A DNA stretch of 64,000 nt from Hypericibacter sp049323455 (lineage in GTDB: Bacteria; Pseudomonadota; Alphaproteobacteria; Dongiales; Dongiaceae), in assembly GCA_049323455.1 (NCBI GenBank), contig JBMONF010000034.1:186001-250000 (forward strand), read 5' to 3'. Below are positions 45,697 through 56,089 of the stretch, piece by piece. The first letter of the stretch is position 1. The number at the start of each line of letters is the position of its first letter. The translations under genes and the position numbers were made by a program. The notes under the pieces are model-generated. The model ran no database searches, had not been told where the DNA came from, and saw only the letters and a list, made by a program, of their open reading frames with translations.

Positions 45697-46116
45697 CTAG
45701 CGCAGGAACCTTTCAACAGTGCTGAGGAACTGGGTAACGGAGATCGGCTTGGCGATATAGGCCTCGCAGCCACCCTGCAGGATCTTCTCTTCGTCGCCCT
45801 TCATGGCGAAGGCCGTGACGGCGATCACGGGGATCGCCCGCAAATCGTCGTCCTCCTTGATCCACTTGGTCACCTCGAGGCCGGAGACCTCGGGCAACTG
45901 GATATCCATCAGGATCAAGTCGGGGCGGTGCTGGCGCGCCAGCTTCAGCGCCTCCATGCCATCCCGGGTCTGAAGAATGTTGTAGCCGTGCGCTTCCATC
46001 AGGTCGTGGAAGAGCTTCATGTTCAGCTCGTTATCCTCGACGATGAGCACGGTCTTCCCCGCGCCGCTGCGGCGCGGCGCTTCCGTCGAAGCGATATTAT
46101 CAGTCGTATCGTTCAT
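45697..46116 (-). CDS. divK: Single-domain response regulator DivK
   Basis: The product is 139 residues, a lone receiver domain with a 20-residue N-terminal extension. The acidic pocket is VLIVEDNELN, the phospho-acceptor LILMDIQLPEVSGLEV, and the Thr/Lys switch residues are in AVTAFAMKGDE and AYIAKPISV. DivK controls DivL-CckA-CtrA signalling and cell polarity. ATG 46116 has AGGGGG 5 nt upstream. It is the first gene of the divK-pleD operon, divergent from the ROK kinase. Confidence 0.93.
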   Translation of the reverse strand: MNDTTDNIASTEAPRRSGAGKTVLIVEDNELNMKLFHDLMEAHGYNILQTRDGMEALKLARQHRPDLILMDIQLPEVSGLEVTKWIKEDDDLRAIPVIAVTAFAMKGDEEKILQGGCEAYIAKPISVTQFLSTVERFLR

Positions 46117-46353
46117 GCCGCCCCCTGAGGCCTGCACGGACCCGTGCACTAAGCGACGGCCATCCCTGGCGCAGCCCGGCCACGTCATCTATTAACGCAT
46201 TAGCGGGGTGTCGTTAACATTTCGTTGAGCGGACGTCGCAAGAACGGCCTGGGCGACGGAAAAATTGGCGGAAATCCGGCTTTTTCCCAGCCGACCGCCC
46301 AAGAACGCGACGGCTCGCCGCGGCGGACCGGGAACCAGCATCGGGGGATCGGG

Positions 46354-47295
46354 GTGACGGATCGGCACTACCGCATCGGAATCGATCTCGGCGGCACCAA
46401 GATCGAGGCAGCCCTGCTCGCGCCGGATGGCCGGATCCTGGAACGCCGGCGCATGGCCACACCGCGCGGCGATTACGGCGGCACCATCGAAGCCGTCGCA
46501 GCGCTGGTGGCCCGGCTCGACGCGGCGATCGAGCCGGACGCGCCGCGACCCAGCGTCGGCGTCGGAATCCCCGGCGCGATTTCGCCAGCAACGGGTCTCG
46601 TCAAGAACGCCAACTCGACTTGGCTCATCGGCCAGCCGCTGGATCGGGATCTCGCCCAGCGGCTCGGCCGGCCCGTGCGCGTCGCCAACGACGCCAACTG
46701 CTTCGCCGTCTCGGAGGCGACCGACGGCGCCGGCGCCGGTGCGCAAATCCTGTTCGGCGTGGTACTGGGCACGGGTGTCGGCGGCGGCATCGCCGTCCAC
46801 GGCCGCCCGCTGGTGGGCGCCAATGCCATCGCCGGGGAATGGGGGCACAACCCCCTGCCCTGGCCTGAGCCCGGCGAGCTTGACGGCCGGCCCTGCTATT
46901 GCGGCCAGCAAGGCTGCATCGAGACCTTCCTGTCGGGCCCGGCGCTCGAAGCAGAATATCAAGCAGCGAGCGGCCGACGCCTGGAGGCGGCCCGGATCGA
47001 GATGGCCGCGCGCAGCGGCGACGGCGCGGCCGAAGCCGTGCTCGCCCGCTACGAGGAACGCCTCGCGCGCGGCCTCGCGCATGTCATCAACCTGATCGAC
47101 CCCGAGGTGATCGTGCTGGGCGGCGGGGCTTCCAACATCGCGCGGCTTTACGAGGCGGTGCCGCGGCTGTGGGGTCGCCACGTCTTCTCCGACCGGGTCG
47201 ACACCCGCCTGGTGGCCCCCTTGCATGGCGATTCGTCGGGGGTGCGCGGCGCGGCCTGGCTGTGGCCCGCCGAAACGCCCCAGAGCTGGCCGTAA
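46354..47295 (+). CDS. ROK-family sugar kinase
   Basis: The product is 313 residues. The phosphate-binding N-terminus is GIDLGGTKIEAALL, and the zinc-binding ROK signature is CYCGQQGCIETFLSG, with the nearby EWGHNPLPW motif. This best fits fructokinase/Mak or N-acetylglucosamine kinase-like members; the exact sugar is not determined. GTG 46354 is preceded by GGGGGA; longer open frames upstream lack homology. dinB starts 13 bp downstream. Confidence 0.88.
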   Translation: MTDRHYRIGIDLGGTKIEAALLAPDGRILERRRMATPRGDYGGTIEAVAALVARLDAAIEPDAPRPSVGVGIPGAISPATGLVKNANSTWLIGQPLDRDLAQRLGRPVRVANDANCFAVSEATDGAGAGAQILFGVVLGTGVGGGIAVHGRPLVGANAIAGEWGHNPLPWPEPGELDGRPCYCGQQGCIETFLSGPALEAEYQAASGRRLEAARIEMAARSGDGAAEAVLARYEERLARGLAHVINLIDPEVIVLGGGASNIARLYEAVPRLWGRHVFSDRVDTRLVAPLHGDSSGVRGAAWLWPAETPQSWP

Positions 47296-47308
47296 GGGGC
47301 GCCTTGAG

Positions 47309-48595
<1,287 letters not shown>

Positions 48596-48644
48596 GAGGG
48601 CCGAGACGTCCAGGTTTTGGTGCGTTCCAGACTGAGCAAAATCA

Positions 48645-48743
48645 CCCCCTCACCCTGCCCTCTCCCCCACTTGCGTGGGGGAGAGGGTTGCGAAGGGTTG
48701 GCGAGGCGGAAGCCGAGCCTTACCCGAAGCTGGGTGAGGGGGC
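48645..48743. repeat. Dispersed extragenic repeat (CCCTCACCCT family)
   Basis: A long palindromic element opens with CCCCTCACCCTGCCCTCTCC and closes with GCTGGGTGAGGGGG. Its core is the hairpin CTCTCCCCCACTTGCGTGGG extended by GGAGAG. It lies between the convergent ends of dinB and the PAS gene. Confidence 0.75.
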
Positions 48744-48768
48744 CGCGTCGAGTCAAACTGAAATTGCG

Positions 48769-49428
48769 CTAGCGGCGAACCGCGATGATCTCGTCGAGCT
48801 CGCGCATCTGGGTCGAGATGCTGCCGGCAGCACCACGGCTCTCTTCCGCGAGCGCGTTGATCTCTTGCGCCACGACCGCGAAGCCGCGGCCGAATTCGCC
48901 CGCTCGCGACGCCTCGATCCGGGCGTTCAGCGAAAGCAGCTTGAGCCGTCCGAGCACGCCCAGGATCGAATTCACGCTCTGCAGGATGCCTTCGCTCTTG
49001 GTGGAGATGGCGCTGATGAGACCGGTCAGGCGGCGCTCGACCTCCTTCTGGCCTTCGATGGTCGCGACGAAGCCTTCGAGATATTCGACAGCACCGGCGG
49101 CGTCCTTCACGGCACCGCCGACCTCCAGCACCCAGACCTCGCCTCCCTCGCGCTTGACGAGCCGGTAGGTCGTCTCCCAGGACCGGTTTTCGGCGAGCGC
49201 GTCGCCGACCGCCTTGTCCACCCCGGCCGCGTCCTCGGGCAGGATGACGGAAGCGAAGCTGCGCACGCGGTTGCCGATGAAGTCGTTCGCCGCAAACCCG
49301 GTCAGCCGCTCGATGCCGGGCGTCATGTAGATCATGGTGTAATCGGCGTCGTTCCGGCAGCGGTACACGAAGCCGTTGAGGCGGGATATCACGCTCGTCA
49401 GAACGTGCGAATCGTCGATTTTCGACAT
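48769..49428 (-). CDS. Small cytosolic PAS - methyl-accepting signalling protein
   Basis: The product is 219 residues with no membrane helix or HAMP domain. A PAS domain fills residues 10-125 (YTMIYMTPGIERLTGFAAND, WETTYRLVKREGGEVWVLEV). It is followed by a very short MCP-type coiled coil containing the conserved tip-side stretch LLSLNARIEASRAGEFGRGF and VVAQEINALAEESR. Normal MCP signalling domains are two to three times longer and have a hairpin tip for CheW/CheA. This truncated form may act as a dimeric sensor or partner rather than a full chemoreceptor. Start ATG 49428; no che genes are adjacent. Confidence 0.8.
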   Translation of the reverse strand: MSKIDDSHVLTSVISRLNGFVYRCRNDADYTMIYMTPGIERLTGFAANDFIGNRVRSFASVILPEDAAGVDKAVGDALAENRSWETTYRLVKREGGEVWVLEVGGAVKDAAGAVEYLEGFVATIEGQKEVERRLTGLISAISTKSEGILQSVNSILGVLGRLKLLSLNARIEASRAGEFGRGFAVVAQEINALAEESRGAAGSISTQMRELDEIIAVRR

Positions 49429-49514
49429 GCCGTGTCCCCCTTGGCATCGCGTCGCAATCGCAGTGCGCTGAAAGGGCTACACAGCTCCTGCTTAAAAAAC
49501 CCTCAAAACCGCAT

Positions 49515-50360
49515 TCAGCAGGAAGGCTTGGGTAAAGCTTCGAGCTTCGAGAGGGTCGCGAGGATGCTGAAATCGCCGTAGTTCAGTTCCAGGCGATCCA
49601 CCACGCCGTTGGCGTAGAGCTGCAGGTTTTGCTCGTGCTCGGGCTCGGCCGCCTGGCTGCCCGGCGCATAGAAGGCGAGCGCCACCCGCCAGCCGGGCAC
49701 GCCCTTGAGCTCGGCACGCTGATCCGCAACCTTGCGGGCGGCCTCGGGCAAAGCCGTGATGACGGCATTGACGCCGAACAGGCCCTGCTCGTCCGAACCA
49801 TCGAACACCTCGCGCCAGACCATCTGGTCACCCTTCGTGGCATGCTCGATCAAGGCCAGGCTGTGCTGGGTGGGAAACAGGCTGCCGGCCGGCAGCGCCA
49901 CGGCGTGCGACGGAGGCTGGCTGTAGTTGGCCCTTCCGCCGCTGCCGTCGGCGGCCAGCCTGGCATCGCCACGATACTCCGCGACCAGATCGCCGTCGGT
50001 CGATTGACGGACGACGAAGCGGTAGCTGCTGCCGTCCTTGGCCTCCCAGGAGGTCAGGCTCCAGCCGATCGAGGCCTGATCGCCGCTCGCATAGAGGAAT
50101 TGCATGAGCGAGCGCTGGCTGACGCTCCACCCGTCGCAGGAATCCTGCCATTCGAAGGCCATCTGGCCCTCGACGTCGGCGACATCGCCGCCGCTCTTGA
50201 GGAGCTGGACCTGATAGAGCGCCCGATGCGGCAAGAGGCCGGCCATGCCGGCCTCGGCCGGCCGCGGCAGAGACGCCGCGAGCAGGCAAAACAGAGCCGC
50301 CCCCAACCAAGGGGCGGCTTTTCGACTATGCCACAGAAAGCGTCGAAAATTCGATGACAT
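49515..50360 (-). CDS. eipB: DUF1849 periplasmic protein, EipB-like
   Basis: The product is 281 residues with a Sec signal (WLGAALFCLLAASLPRPAEA). The mature part starts PHRALYQVQLLKS and includes DVADVEGQMAFEWQDSCDGW, characteristic of DUF1849. In Brucella EipB this beta-spiral protein supports envelope integrity and has a disulfide between an early and the last cysteine. Here the only mature cysteines are in DSCDGW and at the extreme C-terminus (KPSC), matching that bond. Start ATG 50360 lies 90 bp from the divergent dehydrogenase gene. Confidence 0.86.
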   Translation of the reverse strand: MSSNFRRFLWHSRKAAPWLGAALFCLLAASLPRPAEAGMAGLLPHRALYQVQLLKSGGDVADVEGQMAFEWQDSCDGWSVSQRSLMQFLYASGDQASIGWSLTSWEAKDGSSYRFVVRQSTDGDLVAEYRGDARLAADGSGGRANYSQPPSHAVALPAGSLFPTQHSLALIEHATKGDQMVWREVFDGSDEQGLFGVNAVITALPEAARKVADQRAELKGVPGWRVALAFYAPGSQAAEPEHEQNLQLYANGVVDRLELNYGDFSILATLSKLEALPKPSC

Positions 50361-50448
50361 GCGCGACCGGTCGAATTATGTCATGCCGGGTCTGAAAACG
50401 ATAGCGCCCCGATCTCCCAGCCTCTCGACCTCTCTCCCGGAGCATCCC

Positions 50449-51414
50449 ATGCCGCAAAAGCCGACCGTGTTCGTAACCCGCAAGCTGCCCGATGCCGTCG
50501 AGGCGCGCCTGAAGCGCGACTATGACGCCCGGCTCAACCCGGCCGACAAGCTCCTGAGCGCCGAGGAGATCATGGCCGGCGTGCAGGATGCCGACGCGCT
50601 TCTGCCCTGCCCGACCGACAAGATCGCGGCCGACATGATCCGGCGCTTCCCCGCCCGGCTCAAGGTCATCGCCACCTTCTCGGTCGGCTACGAGCATATC
50701 GACATCAACGCCTGCAGGGAGCGCGGGATCGCGGTCGGCAACACGCCCGACGTGCTGACCGATGCCACCGCCGACATCGCGCTCTTGCTGATGCTGGGCG
50801 CGGCGCGGCGGGCCTATGAGGGCGAGCGCATGGTGCGCGAGGCGACCTGGGGCGCCTGGGCGCCCACCGGCATGCTGGGCGTGCACATGACCGGCAAGCG
50901 GCTCGGCATCTACGGCATGGGCCGCATCGGCCAGGCCGTGGCCAAGCGCGCCCGCGCCTTCGACATGGTGATCCATTACCACAACCGCTCGCGGCTCCCG
51001 GTCGCCCAGGAGCAGGGCGCCATCTTCCACGAGCGCGCCGAGGACATGCTGCCGCATTGCGACTTCCTGTCGATCAACGCGCCGGCCACCCCGGAGACGA
51101 CCGGATTCCTCAATGCCGAGCGCATCAAGCTGCTGCCCGACGGCGCCATCGTCGTGAACACGGCGCGCGGGCCGCTCGTCGACGACGAAGCGCTGATCGC
51201 GGCGCTCAAATCGGGGAAGCTCTTCGCCGCCGGTCTCGACGTCTTCACCGGCGAGCCCGCCATCAACCCGGGCTACCGGCCGCTCAAGAATGCGTTCCTG
51301 CTGCCGCATCTGGGCAGCGCCACGGTCGAGACGCGCAACGCCATGGGCTTCAAGGCGGTCGACAATCTCGACGCGTTCTTCGCAGGCCGCCCGCTGCCAG
51401 CGCGCGTGGTGTGA
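50449..51414 (+). CDS. D-2-hydroxyacid dehydrogenase (glyoxylate/hydroxypyruvate reductase type)
   Basis: The product is 321 residues. The NAD(P)-binding motif is LGIYGMGRIGQAVAKRA, and the arginine, glutamate and histidine active-site segments are NTARGPLVDDEAL, GLDVFTGEPAINPGY and LPHLGSATVETRNAM. It reduces 2-keto acids such as glyoxylate or hydroxypyruvate to D-2-hydroxy acids; exact substrate unknown. ATG 50449 has GGAG 6 nt upstream. Upstream is the divergent eipB gene. Confidence 0.9.
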   Translation: MPQKPTVFVTRKLPDAVEARLKRDYDARLNPADKLLSAEEIMAGVQDADALLPCPTDKIAADMIRRFPARLKVIATFSVGYEHIDINACRERGIAVGNTPDVLTDATADIALLLMLGAARRAYEGERMVREATWGAWAPTGMLGVHMTGKRLGIYGMGRIGQAVAKRARAFDMVIHYHNRSRLPVAQEQGAIFHERAEDMLPHCDFLSINAPATPETTGFLNAERIKLLPDGAIVVNTARGPLVDDEALIAALKSGKLFAAGLDVFTGEPAINPGYRPLKNAFLLPHLGSATVETRNAMGFKAVDNLDAFFAGRPLPARVV

Positions 51415-51438
51415 GGGACAGCCCAACCGTTTGGCGCG

Positions 51439-51524
51439 ACCTCACCCTGAGCTTGTCGAAGGGCGAGGTCGCGGGCGTCGCAGCGATACGAGGCCTCATC
51501 CTTCGACAGGCTCAGGATGAGGCC
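51439..51524. repeat. Pair of dispersed inverted repeats (TTCGACAGGCTCAGG family)
   Basis: Two hairpin units, one around CCCTGAGCTTGTCGAAGGG (51439-51472) and one around CATCCTTCGACAGGCTCAGG (51492-51524), lie between convergent genes. Confidence 0.8.
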
Positions 51525-51594
51525 TATCCGCTACGCTTGCCAGAGCAGCTCGGCGACCCTGCCCGATGGGTCTTCGCAGCCGTTGGACCCGGCC

Positions 51595-52623
51595 CTATCC
51601 CGCCGGCAATCCGGCCGGCTGCGGCAGGCTGAGCGCGCGCAGGCCCCCGCCGCCATAGACCAGGTCGCTCACCAGCACCTGCACGATCTGCCGATCGGGG
51701 AACAGCTTGGCCACGATGGCGAAGGCGCGGTCGTCCTGCGGTACCTCGAAAGCCGGCAGCACGACGCCGCCATTGGCGAGATACAGGCTGGTATAGGCGA
51801 GCGGCAGCCGCTCGCCCTCGTCGGAGAGGCGAGTGCGCGGCTGCTCGATCTCGATGAGTTGGAGCCGGCGGCCCCTGGCGTCGGTCGCCGCCTTGAGCCG
51901 ATCGGCCGTGTCGGCCAGGGTCGCAAAATTGGCGTCGCTGCGGTCCTGGGTCGTCTGGATCAGCACCACCCCCGGACGCACGAAGCAGAAGAGATTGTCG
52001 AGCCGCCCGCCGGCGGGATCGCCCTCGAGCGCAGCCGAGACCCAGATCACCTGCTCGACGCCGAGGAAACTCTTGAGCATGCCTTCCGCCGCCATGCGGT
52101 CCAGGCCCGGATTGCGCCTCGTATCGAGGATCACCTTCTCGTTGGCCAGGAGCGTGCCCTCGCCATCGCTCATGATGGCGCTGCCCTCCAGCACGATCGG
52201 CGCCCGGTAGCGCCGCATGCTGAGATGAGCCAGGAGCTTCTCCGGCACCTGGGCGTCGCCTTCGTAATCGGAATATCGGCCACCCCAGGCGTTCCAGTGC
52301 CACTCGACGCCGGCGACATGACCTGTGTCGCTGACGACGAAGCTGGGGCCGTTGTCCCTGAGCCAGCTGTCGTTCTGCGGCAGCGAGAAGCTGGCCACAC
52401 CCGGCGCGGTCTGCAACGACACTTCGGCCACCTTGGTCGGCTTGGCGAGGATGGTGACCGGCTCGAAGCGAGCGATCGCCTCGGCCACCTCGGCGAAGGC
52501 GTCGCGCGCGGCGCCCATATGCTCGCCCCAGTTCTCGGCGCGGATCGGCCAAGCCATCCAGCAACGGCTGTGCGGCGCCCAGTCGGCAGGGAGGCGGAAA
52601 CCGTCGTCGGCGGGGCGAGTCAT
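51595..52623 (-). CDS. Agmatine deiminase-family protein lacking catalytic residues
   Basis: The product is 342 residues, a penta-repeat (pentein) fold of the agmatine/peptidylarginine deiminase family. Conserved pieces include NDSWLRDNGPSFVVSD and LTDARLDN-like NLFCFVRPGVVL. The canonical active-site motifs are altered: GHxDN reads GRLDN, the HxDGEGT region reads MSDGEGT, and the nucleophile loop GGGNIHCIT reads GGGGLRALS, with Ala in the Cys position. It therefore should not hydrolyse agmatine by the known mechanism. It may be a binding or scaffold protein, or use different chemistry. ATG 52623 follows GAGGGAG. No agmatine-pathway genes are adjacent. Confidence 0.85.
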   Translation of the reverse strand: MTRPADDGFRLPADWAPHSRCWMAWPIRAENWGEHMGAARDAFAEVAEAIARFEPVTILAKPTKVAEVSLQTAPGVASFSLPQNDSWLRDNGPSFVVSDTGHVAGVEWHWNAWGGRYSDYEGDAQVPEKLLAHLSMRRYRAPIVLEGSAIMSDGEGTLLANEKVILDTRRNPGLDRMAAEGMLKSFLGVEQVIWVSAALEGDPAGGRLDNLFCFVRPGVVLIQTTQDRSDANFATLADTADRLKAATDARGRRLQLIEIEQPRTRLSDEGERLPLAYTSLYLANGGVVLPAFEVPQDDRAFAIVAKLFPDRQIVQVLVSDLVYGGGGLRALSLPQPAGLPAG

Positions 52624-52826
52624 GGAAGGCTCCCTCGTCGCACCAGTACCCCGCCGTCGTGGCAAGCCATGAGGACGCACGAGCGGTGCCCGCCGGCGGG
52701 TATTTTCGTTCCTGGCTCTTGTGCCGGCTGTCCGTGAAAGCCGGCACTGGCGAGCGGCGCCAACTCTAACAGGGCGCCCGGCCCTGGCCAACGGGGCCCC
52801 CTGTGGACATCTCCCGTCAGCGGCTC

Positions 52827-54605
52827 CTACTTCTTCAGAGGCAGGGCCAGCCGGATGTGCAGCTCGCGGAGCCGCGCTTCGGGAACCTCGGCCGGCGCCT
52901 GCATCAGCAGATCCTCGGCCTTCTGATTCAAGGGGAAGGCAATCACTTCGCGGATGTTCTTCTCGTCCGCCAGCAACATCACGATGCGGTCGATGCCGGG
53001 AGCCGAGCCGCCATGCGGGGGTGCCCCGAACTTGAGCGCGTTCAGCATGCCGCCGAAACGCCGCTCGACCTCCTCGGGCCCGTAGCCGGCGATCGAGAAG
53101 GCCTTGTACATGATCTCGGGCAGGTGATTGCGGATGGCGCCCGAGGAGAGCTCCACGCCGTTGCAGACGATGTCGTACTGGTAGGCCTTGATCTCGAGCG
53201 GATCCTTGGTCTCGAGCGCCTCGAGCCCTCCCTGCGGCATCGAGAACGGGTTGTGGCTGAACTCGATCTGGCCCGTCTCCTCGTTGCGTTCGTACATCGG
53301 GAAATCGACGATCCAGCAGAACTCGAAGCGGTCCTTGGCGATCAGGCCCAGCTCCTCGCCGAGCTTGGTGCGCACGGCGCCGGCGAATTTCTCGGCCACG
53401 GCCTTCTTATCGCAGGCGAAGAAGACGGCATCGCCCGCCTTGGCGCCGGCGGCGGCCTTGATCTGCGCCACGCGCGCCTCGTCCAGGTTCTTGGCGATCG
53501 GCCCCTTGGCGCCGTCGGCCGCATAGACGATGTAGCCGAGGCCGCCGGCACCCTGCTCGCGCGCCCATTCGTTGAGCTTGTCGAAGAAGCTGCGGGGCCT
53601 GTCAGCAGCACCCGGGGCCGGGATCGCCCGCACGATGGAACCGGCCGCGACCGCCCTGGCGAAGATGCCGAATCCCGAATCGCGGAAGGCCTCGGTCACG
53701 TCGGCGACGAGGATGGGGTTGCGCAGATCCGGCTTGTCGGAGCCGTATTTCAGCATCGCCTCCTCGAAGGCGATGCGCGGGAAAGGCCGGCCGCTCACCT
53801 TGCGGCCCTCGGCGAACTCCTCGAACACGCCGTGCAGCACCGGCTCGACGGCGGTGAACACGTCCTCCTGCGTCACGAAGCTCATCTCGAAATCGAGCTG
53901 GTAGAACTCGCCCGGGCTGCGGTCGGCGCGGCTGTCCTCGTCGCGGAAGCAGGGCGCGATCTGGAAGTAGCGGTCGAAGCCCGCGATCATCAGGAGCTGC
54001 TTGAACTGCTGGGGTGCTTGCGGCAGCGCGTAGAACTTGCCGGGGTGGAGGCGGCTCGGCACCAGGAAGTCGCGTGCGCCCTCGGGGCTCGACGAGGTCA
54101 GGATCGGCGTCTGGAACTCGGTGAAGCCCTGCTCGATCATGCGCCGGCGGATCGAGGCGATCACCCGCGAGCGCAGCATGATGTTGGCGTGAACCCGCTC
54201 GCGCCTGAGATCGAGGAAACGGTAACGCAGGCGGATGTCCTCGCCCGCGTCCTCGTCGCTGTTGACCTGGAGCGGCAGCATCTCGGCCGCAGCCAGGAGC
54301 GCGAAGTCCTTGATCTGCACCTCGATCTCGCCGGTGGCGAGCTTGGGGTTGACGGTCTCGGGGCTGCGCTTGACCACCTTGCCGTCGATCCGCACCACGC
54401 TCTCGAGGCGGTTGGCCTCGATCGCGGCGAAGATCGGGCTCGAGGTGTCGATCACGCATTGCGTGATGCCGTAATGGTCGCGCAAATCGAGGAACAGCAG
54501 GTTGCCGTGGTCGCGCTTGCGGTGGATCCAGCCCGAGAGCCGCACCTCCTGGCCGGCATCGGCAAGGCGCAGCGCGCCGCAATTGTGCGAACGGTAGGCA
54601 TGCAT
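52827..54605 (-). CDS. aspS: Aspartyl-tRNA synthetase, probably non-discriminating
   Basis: The product is 592 residues, class IIb. The OB anticodon domain (GWIHRKRDHGNLLFLDLRDH), class II motif 2 (FRDEDSRADRSPGEFYQLD), the bacterial insertion domain and motif 3 (GSAPGIDRIVMLL) are all present. A His in RKRDHG (His33), where discriminating enzymes such as E. coli have Leu, and the absence of the Lys in the following loop (RSPETVN) resemble non-discriminating AspRS that charges both tRNA-Asp and tRNA-Asn. gatCAB in the same window fits this. ATG 54605; divergent from rnd. Confidence 0.95.
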   Translation of the reverse strand: MHAYRSHNCGALRLADAGQEVRLSGWIHRKRDHGNLLFLDLRDHYGITQCVIDTSSPIFAAIEANRLESVVRIDGKVVKRSPETVNPKLATGEIEVQIKDFALLAAAEMLPLQVNSDEDAGEDIRLRYRFLDLRRERVHANIMLRSRVIASIRRRMIEQGFTEFQTPILTSSSPEGARDFLVPSRLHPGKFYALPQAPQQFKQLLMIAGFDRYFQIAPCFRDEDSRADRSPGEFYQLDFEMSFVTQEDVFTAVEPVLHGVFEEFAEGRKVSGRPFPRIAFEEAMLKYGSDKPDLRNPILVADVTEAFRDSGFGIFARAVAAGSIVRAIPAPGAADRPRSFFDKLNEWAREQGAGGLGYIVYAADGAKGPIAKNLDEARVAQIKAAAGAKAGDAVFFACDKKAVAEKFAGAVRTKLGEELGLIAKDRFEFCWIVDFPMYERNEETGQIEFSHNPFSMPQGGLEALETKDPLEIKAYQYDIVCNGVELSSGAIRNHLPEIMYKAFSIAGYGPEEVERRFGGMLNALKFGAPPHGGSAPGIDRIVMLLADEKNIREVIAFPLNQKAEDLLMQAPAEVPEARLRELHIRLALPLKK

Positions 54606-54894
54606 GGCGGATCGGGGCTCCCCTTTCCAGGGTCTTGGGGCAGGCTTTTTGGGCCGGCGCAAGAGGCAGGAAAGCCGCCGCCTTGTCAAGCGCCCGGGGC
54701 CCCCGGACGGGGGCGGGATCAAGGGGCCTGCGGCCAGTTCCGTCGGTAGCCCCCCGCTTCGGCCTGGGGCCTGCCGGCATTGCGGCCGGCCCGCTCGGCA
54801 CCGCCGCAATCGGAAGCTGTCGCGCTGGTTCGGCGTCGGAGTCGGCCTCCCTGGCTTTCTCGATCGCCGGAATCCGTGTATAGCAGAGGCGCCG

Positions 54895-56058
54895 ATGCTT
54901 CTCATTGCCGACACCGCCGCTCTCGCCCAGTTCGTGGACCGCCAGCGCGCCGCCGCCTACATCGCGGTCGACACCGAGTTCATGCGCGATCGCACCTACT
55001 GGCCCGTGCTCTGCCTGGTGCAAATCGCGGGCCCCGATGAAGCGGCCGTCATCGACGCGCTTGCCCCCGGCATCGACCTGGCCCCCCTGTTCTCGCTGCT
55101 GGCAGACCCCAAGGTCCTCAAGGTATTTCATGCCGCGCGGCAGGATATCGAGATCTTCTTCCACCTGACCGGGAAAATCCCCGCGCCCATCGTGGACACG
55201 CAGGTGGCGGCGATGGTGTGCGGCTTCGGCGATGCGGTGTCCTACGAAAACCTTGCCGGCAAGCTGGCCGGCGCCCGCATCGACAAGTCCTCGCGCTTCA
55301 CCGACTGGTCGCACCGGCCCCTGACCGAGCGCCAGCTCCATTACGCGCTCAGCGACGTCACGCATTTGAGGCCCACCTACGAGAAGCTGCAGCGGCGCAT
55401 GGAGAAGAGCGGGCGCACCGATTGGGTCGCCGAGGAAATGGCGATCCTGACCGATCCCGCCACCTATCGGCTCGAGCCGCGCGAGGCTTGGCTTAGGCTC
55501 AAGCCGCGCTCCGACAAGCCGCGCTTTCTGGCGGTCTTGCGCGAGGTGGCCGCCTGGCGCGAGGAGGAGGCGCAGCGCCGCGACCAGCCGAGAAGCCGCA
55601 TCGCCAAGGACGAGACCCTGACCGAAATCGCCGCGCACGGACCTACCACGGCCGAGGAGCTCGCTCGCTGCCGCGGCCTTTCCAAGGGCTTCGCCGAGAG
55701 CCGCCAGGGCCAAACCCTGCTCCTCGCCGTCAAGCGTGGGCTGACGCTGAGCGAGGCCGAGTGCCCCGCGCCGCCGCCCCGCCCGGAGACGGCACCCGGC
55801 ATCGGGCCGCTGGTAGATCTCTTGCGCGTCCTGCTCAAGATGCGCTGCGAGACTTATCAGGTGGCGCAGAAGCTGGTGGCCTCGGCCAGCGACCTCGAGC
55901 GCATCGCCGCCGACGATCGCGCGCCGGTGCCGGCGCTTTCGGGCTGGCGGCGCGAACTGTTCGGCGCCGATGCCCTGGCGCTCAAGCATGGCCGCCTGGC
56001 GCTGACGGCCGCCGGCAAGGAGGTGAAGATCGTAACCTTGCCGCAGGCGGCGCAATAG
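54895..56058 (+). CDS. rnd: Ribonuclease D
   Basis: The product is 387 residues. The DEDD exonuclease domain has YIAVDTEFMRDRTYWPVLCL (Exo I), VFHAARQDIEIFFHLTG (Exo II) and HYALSDVTHLRPTYEKL (Exo III, DEDDy). HRDC domains follow (DETLTEIAAHGPTTAEELAR). It trims 3' ends of tRNA and other small RNAs. ATG 54895 is preceded by AGAGGC. An M23 peptidase gene follows 31 bp later on the same strand. A divergent region of 290 bp separates it from aspS. Confidence 0.95.
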   Translation: MLLIADTAALAQFVDRQRAAAYIAVDTEFMRDRTYWPVLCLVQIAGPDEAAVIDALAPGIDLAPLFSLLADPKVLKVFHAARQDIEIFFHLTGKIPAPIVDTQVAAMVCGFGDAVSYENLAGKLAGARIDKSSRFTDWSHRPLTERQLHYALSDVTHLRPTYEKLQRRMEKSGRTDWVAEEMAILTDPATYRLEPREAWLRLKPRSDKPRFLAVLREVAAWREEEAQRRDQPRSRIAKDETLTEIAAHGPTTAEELARCRGLSKGFAESRQGQTLLLAVKRGLTLSEAECPAPPPRPETAPGIGPLVDLLRVLLKMRCETYQVAQKLVASASDLERIAADDRAPVPALSGWRRELFGADALALKHGRLALTAAGKEVKIVTLPQAAQ

Positions 56059-56089
56059 AGACGAGTTGAGACCATCGGAGCCCGCCGCG

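Noticed and set aside
50343..50384. Inverted ATGACAT/ATGTCAT pair in the eipB/dehydrogenase region
   Set aside because: One copy overlaps the eipB start codon and the spacing (17 nt) does not fit a PhoB box; too weak to call an operator.
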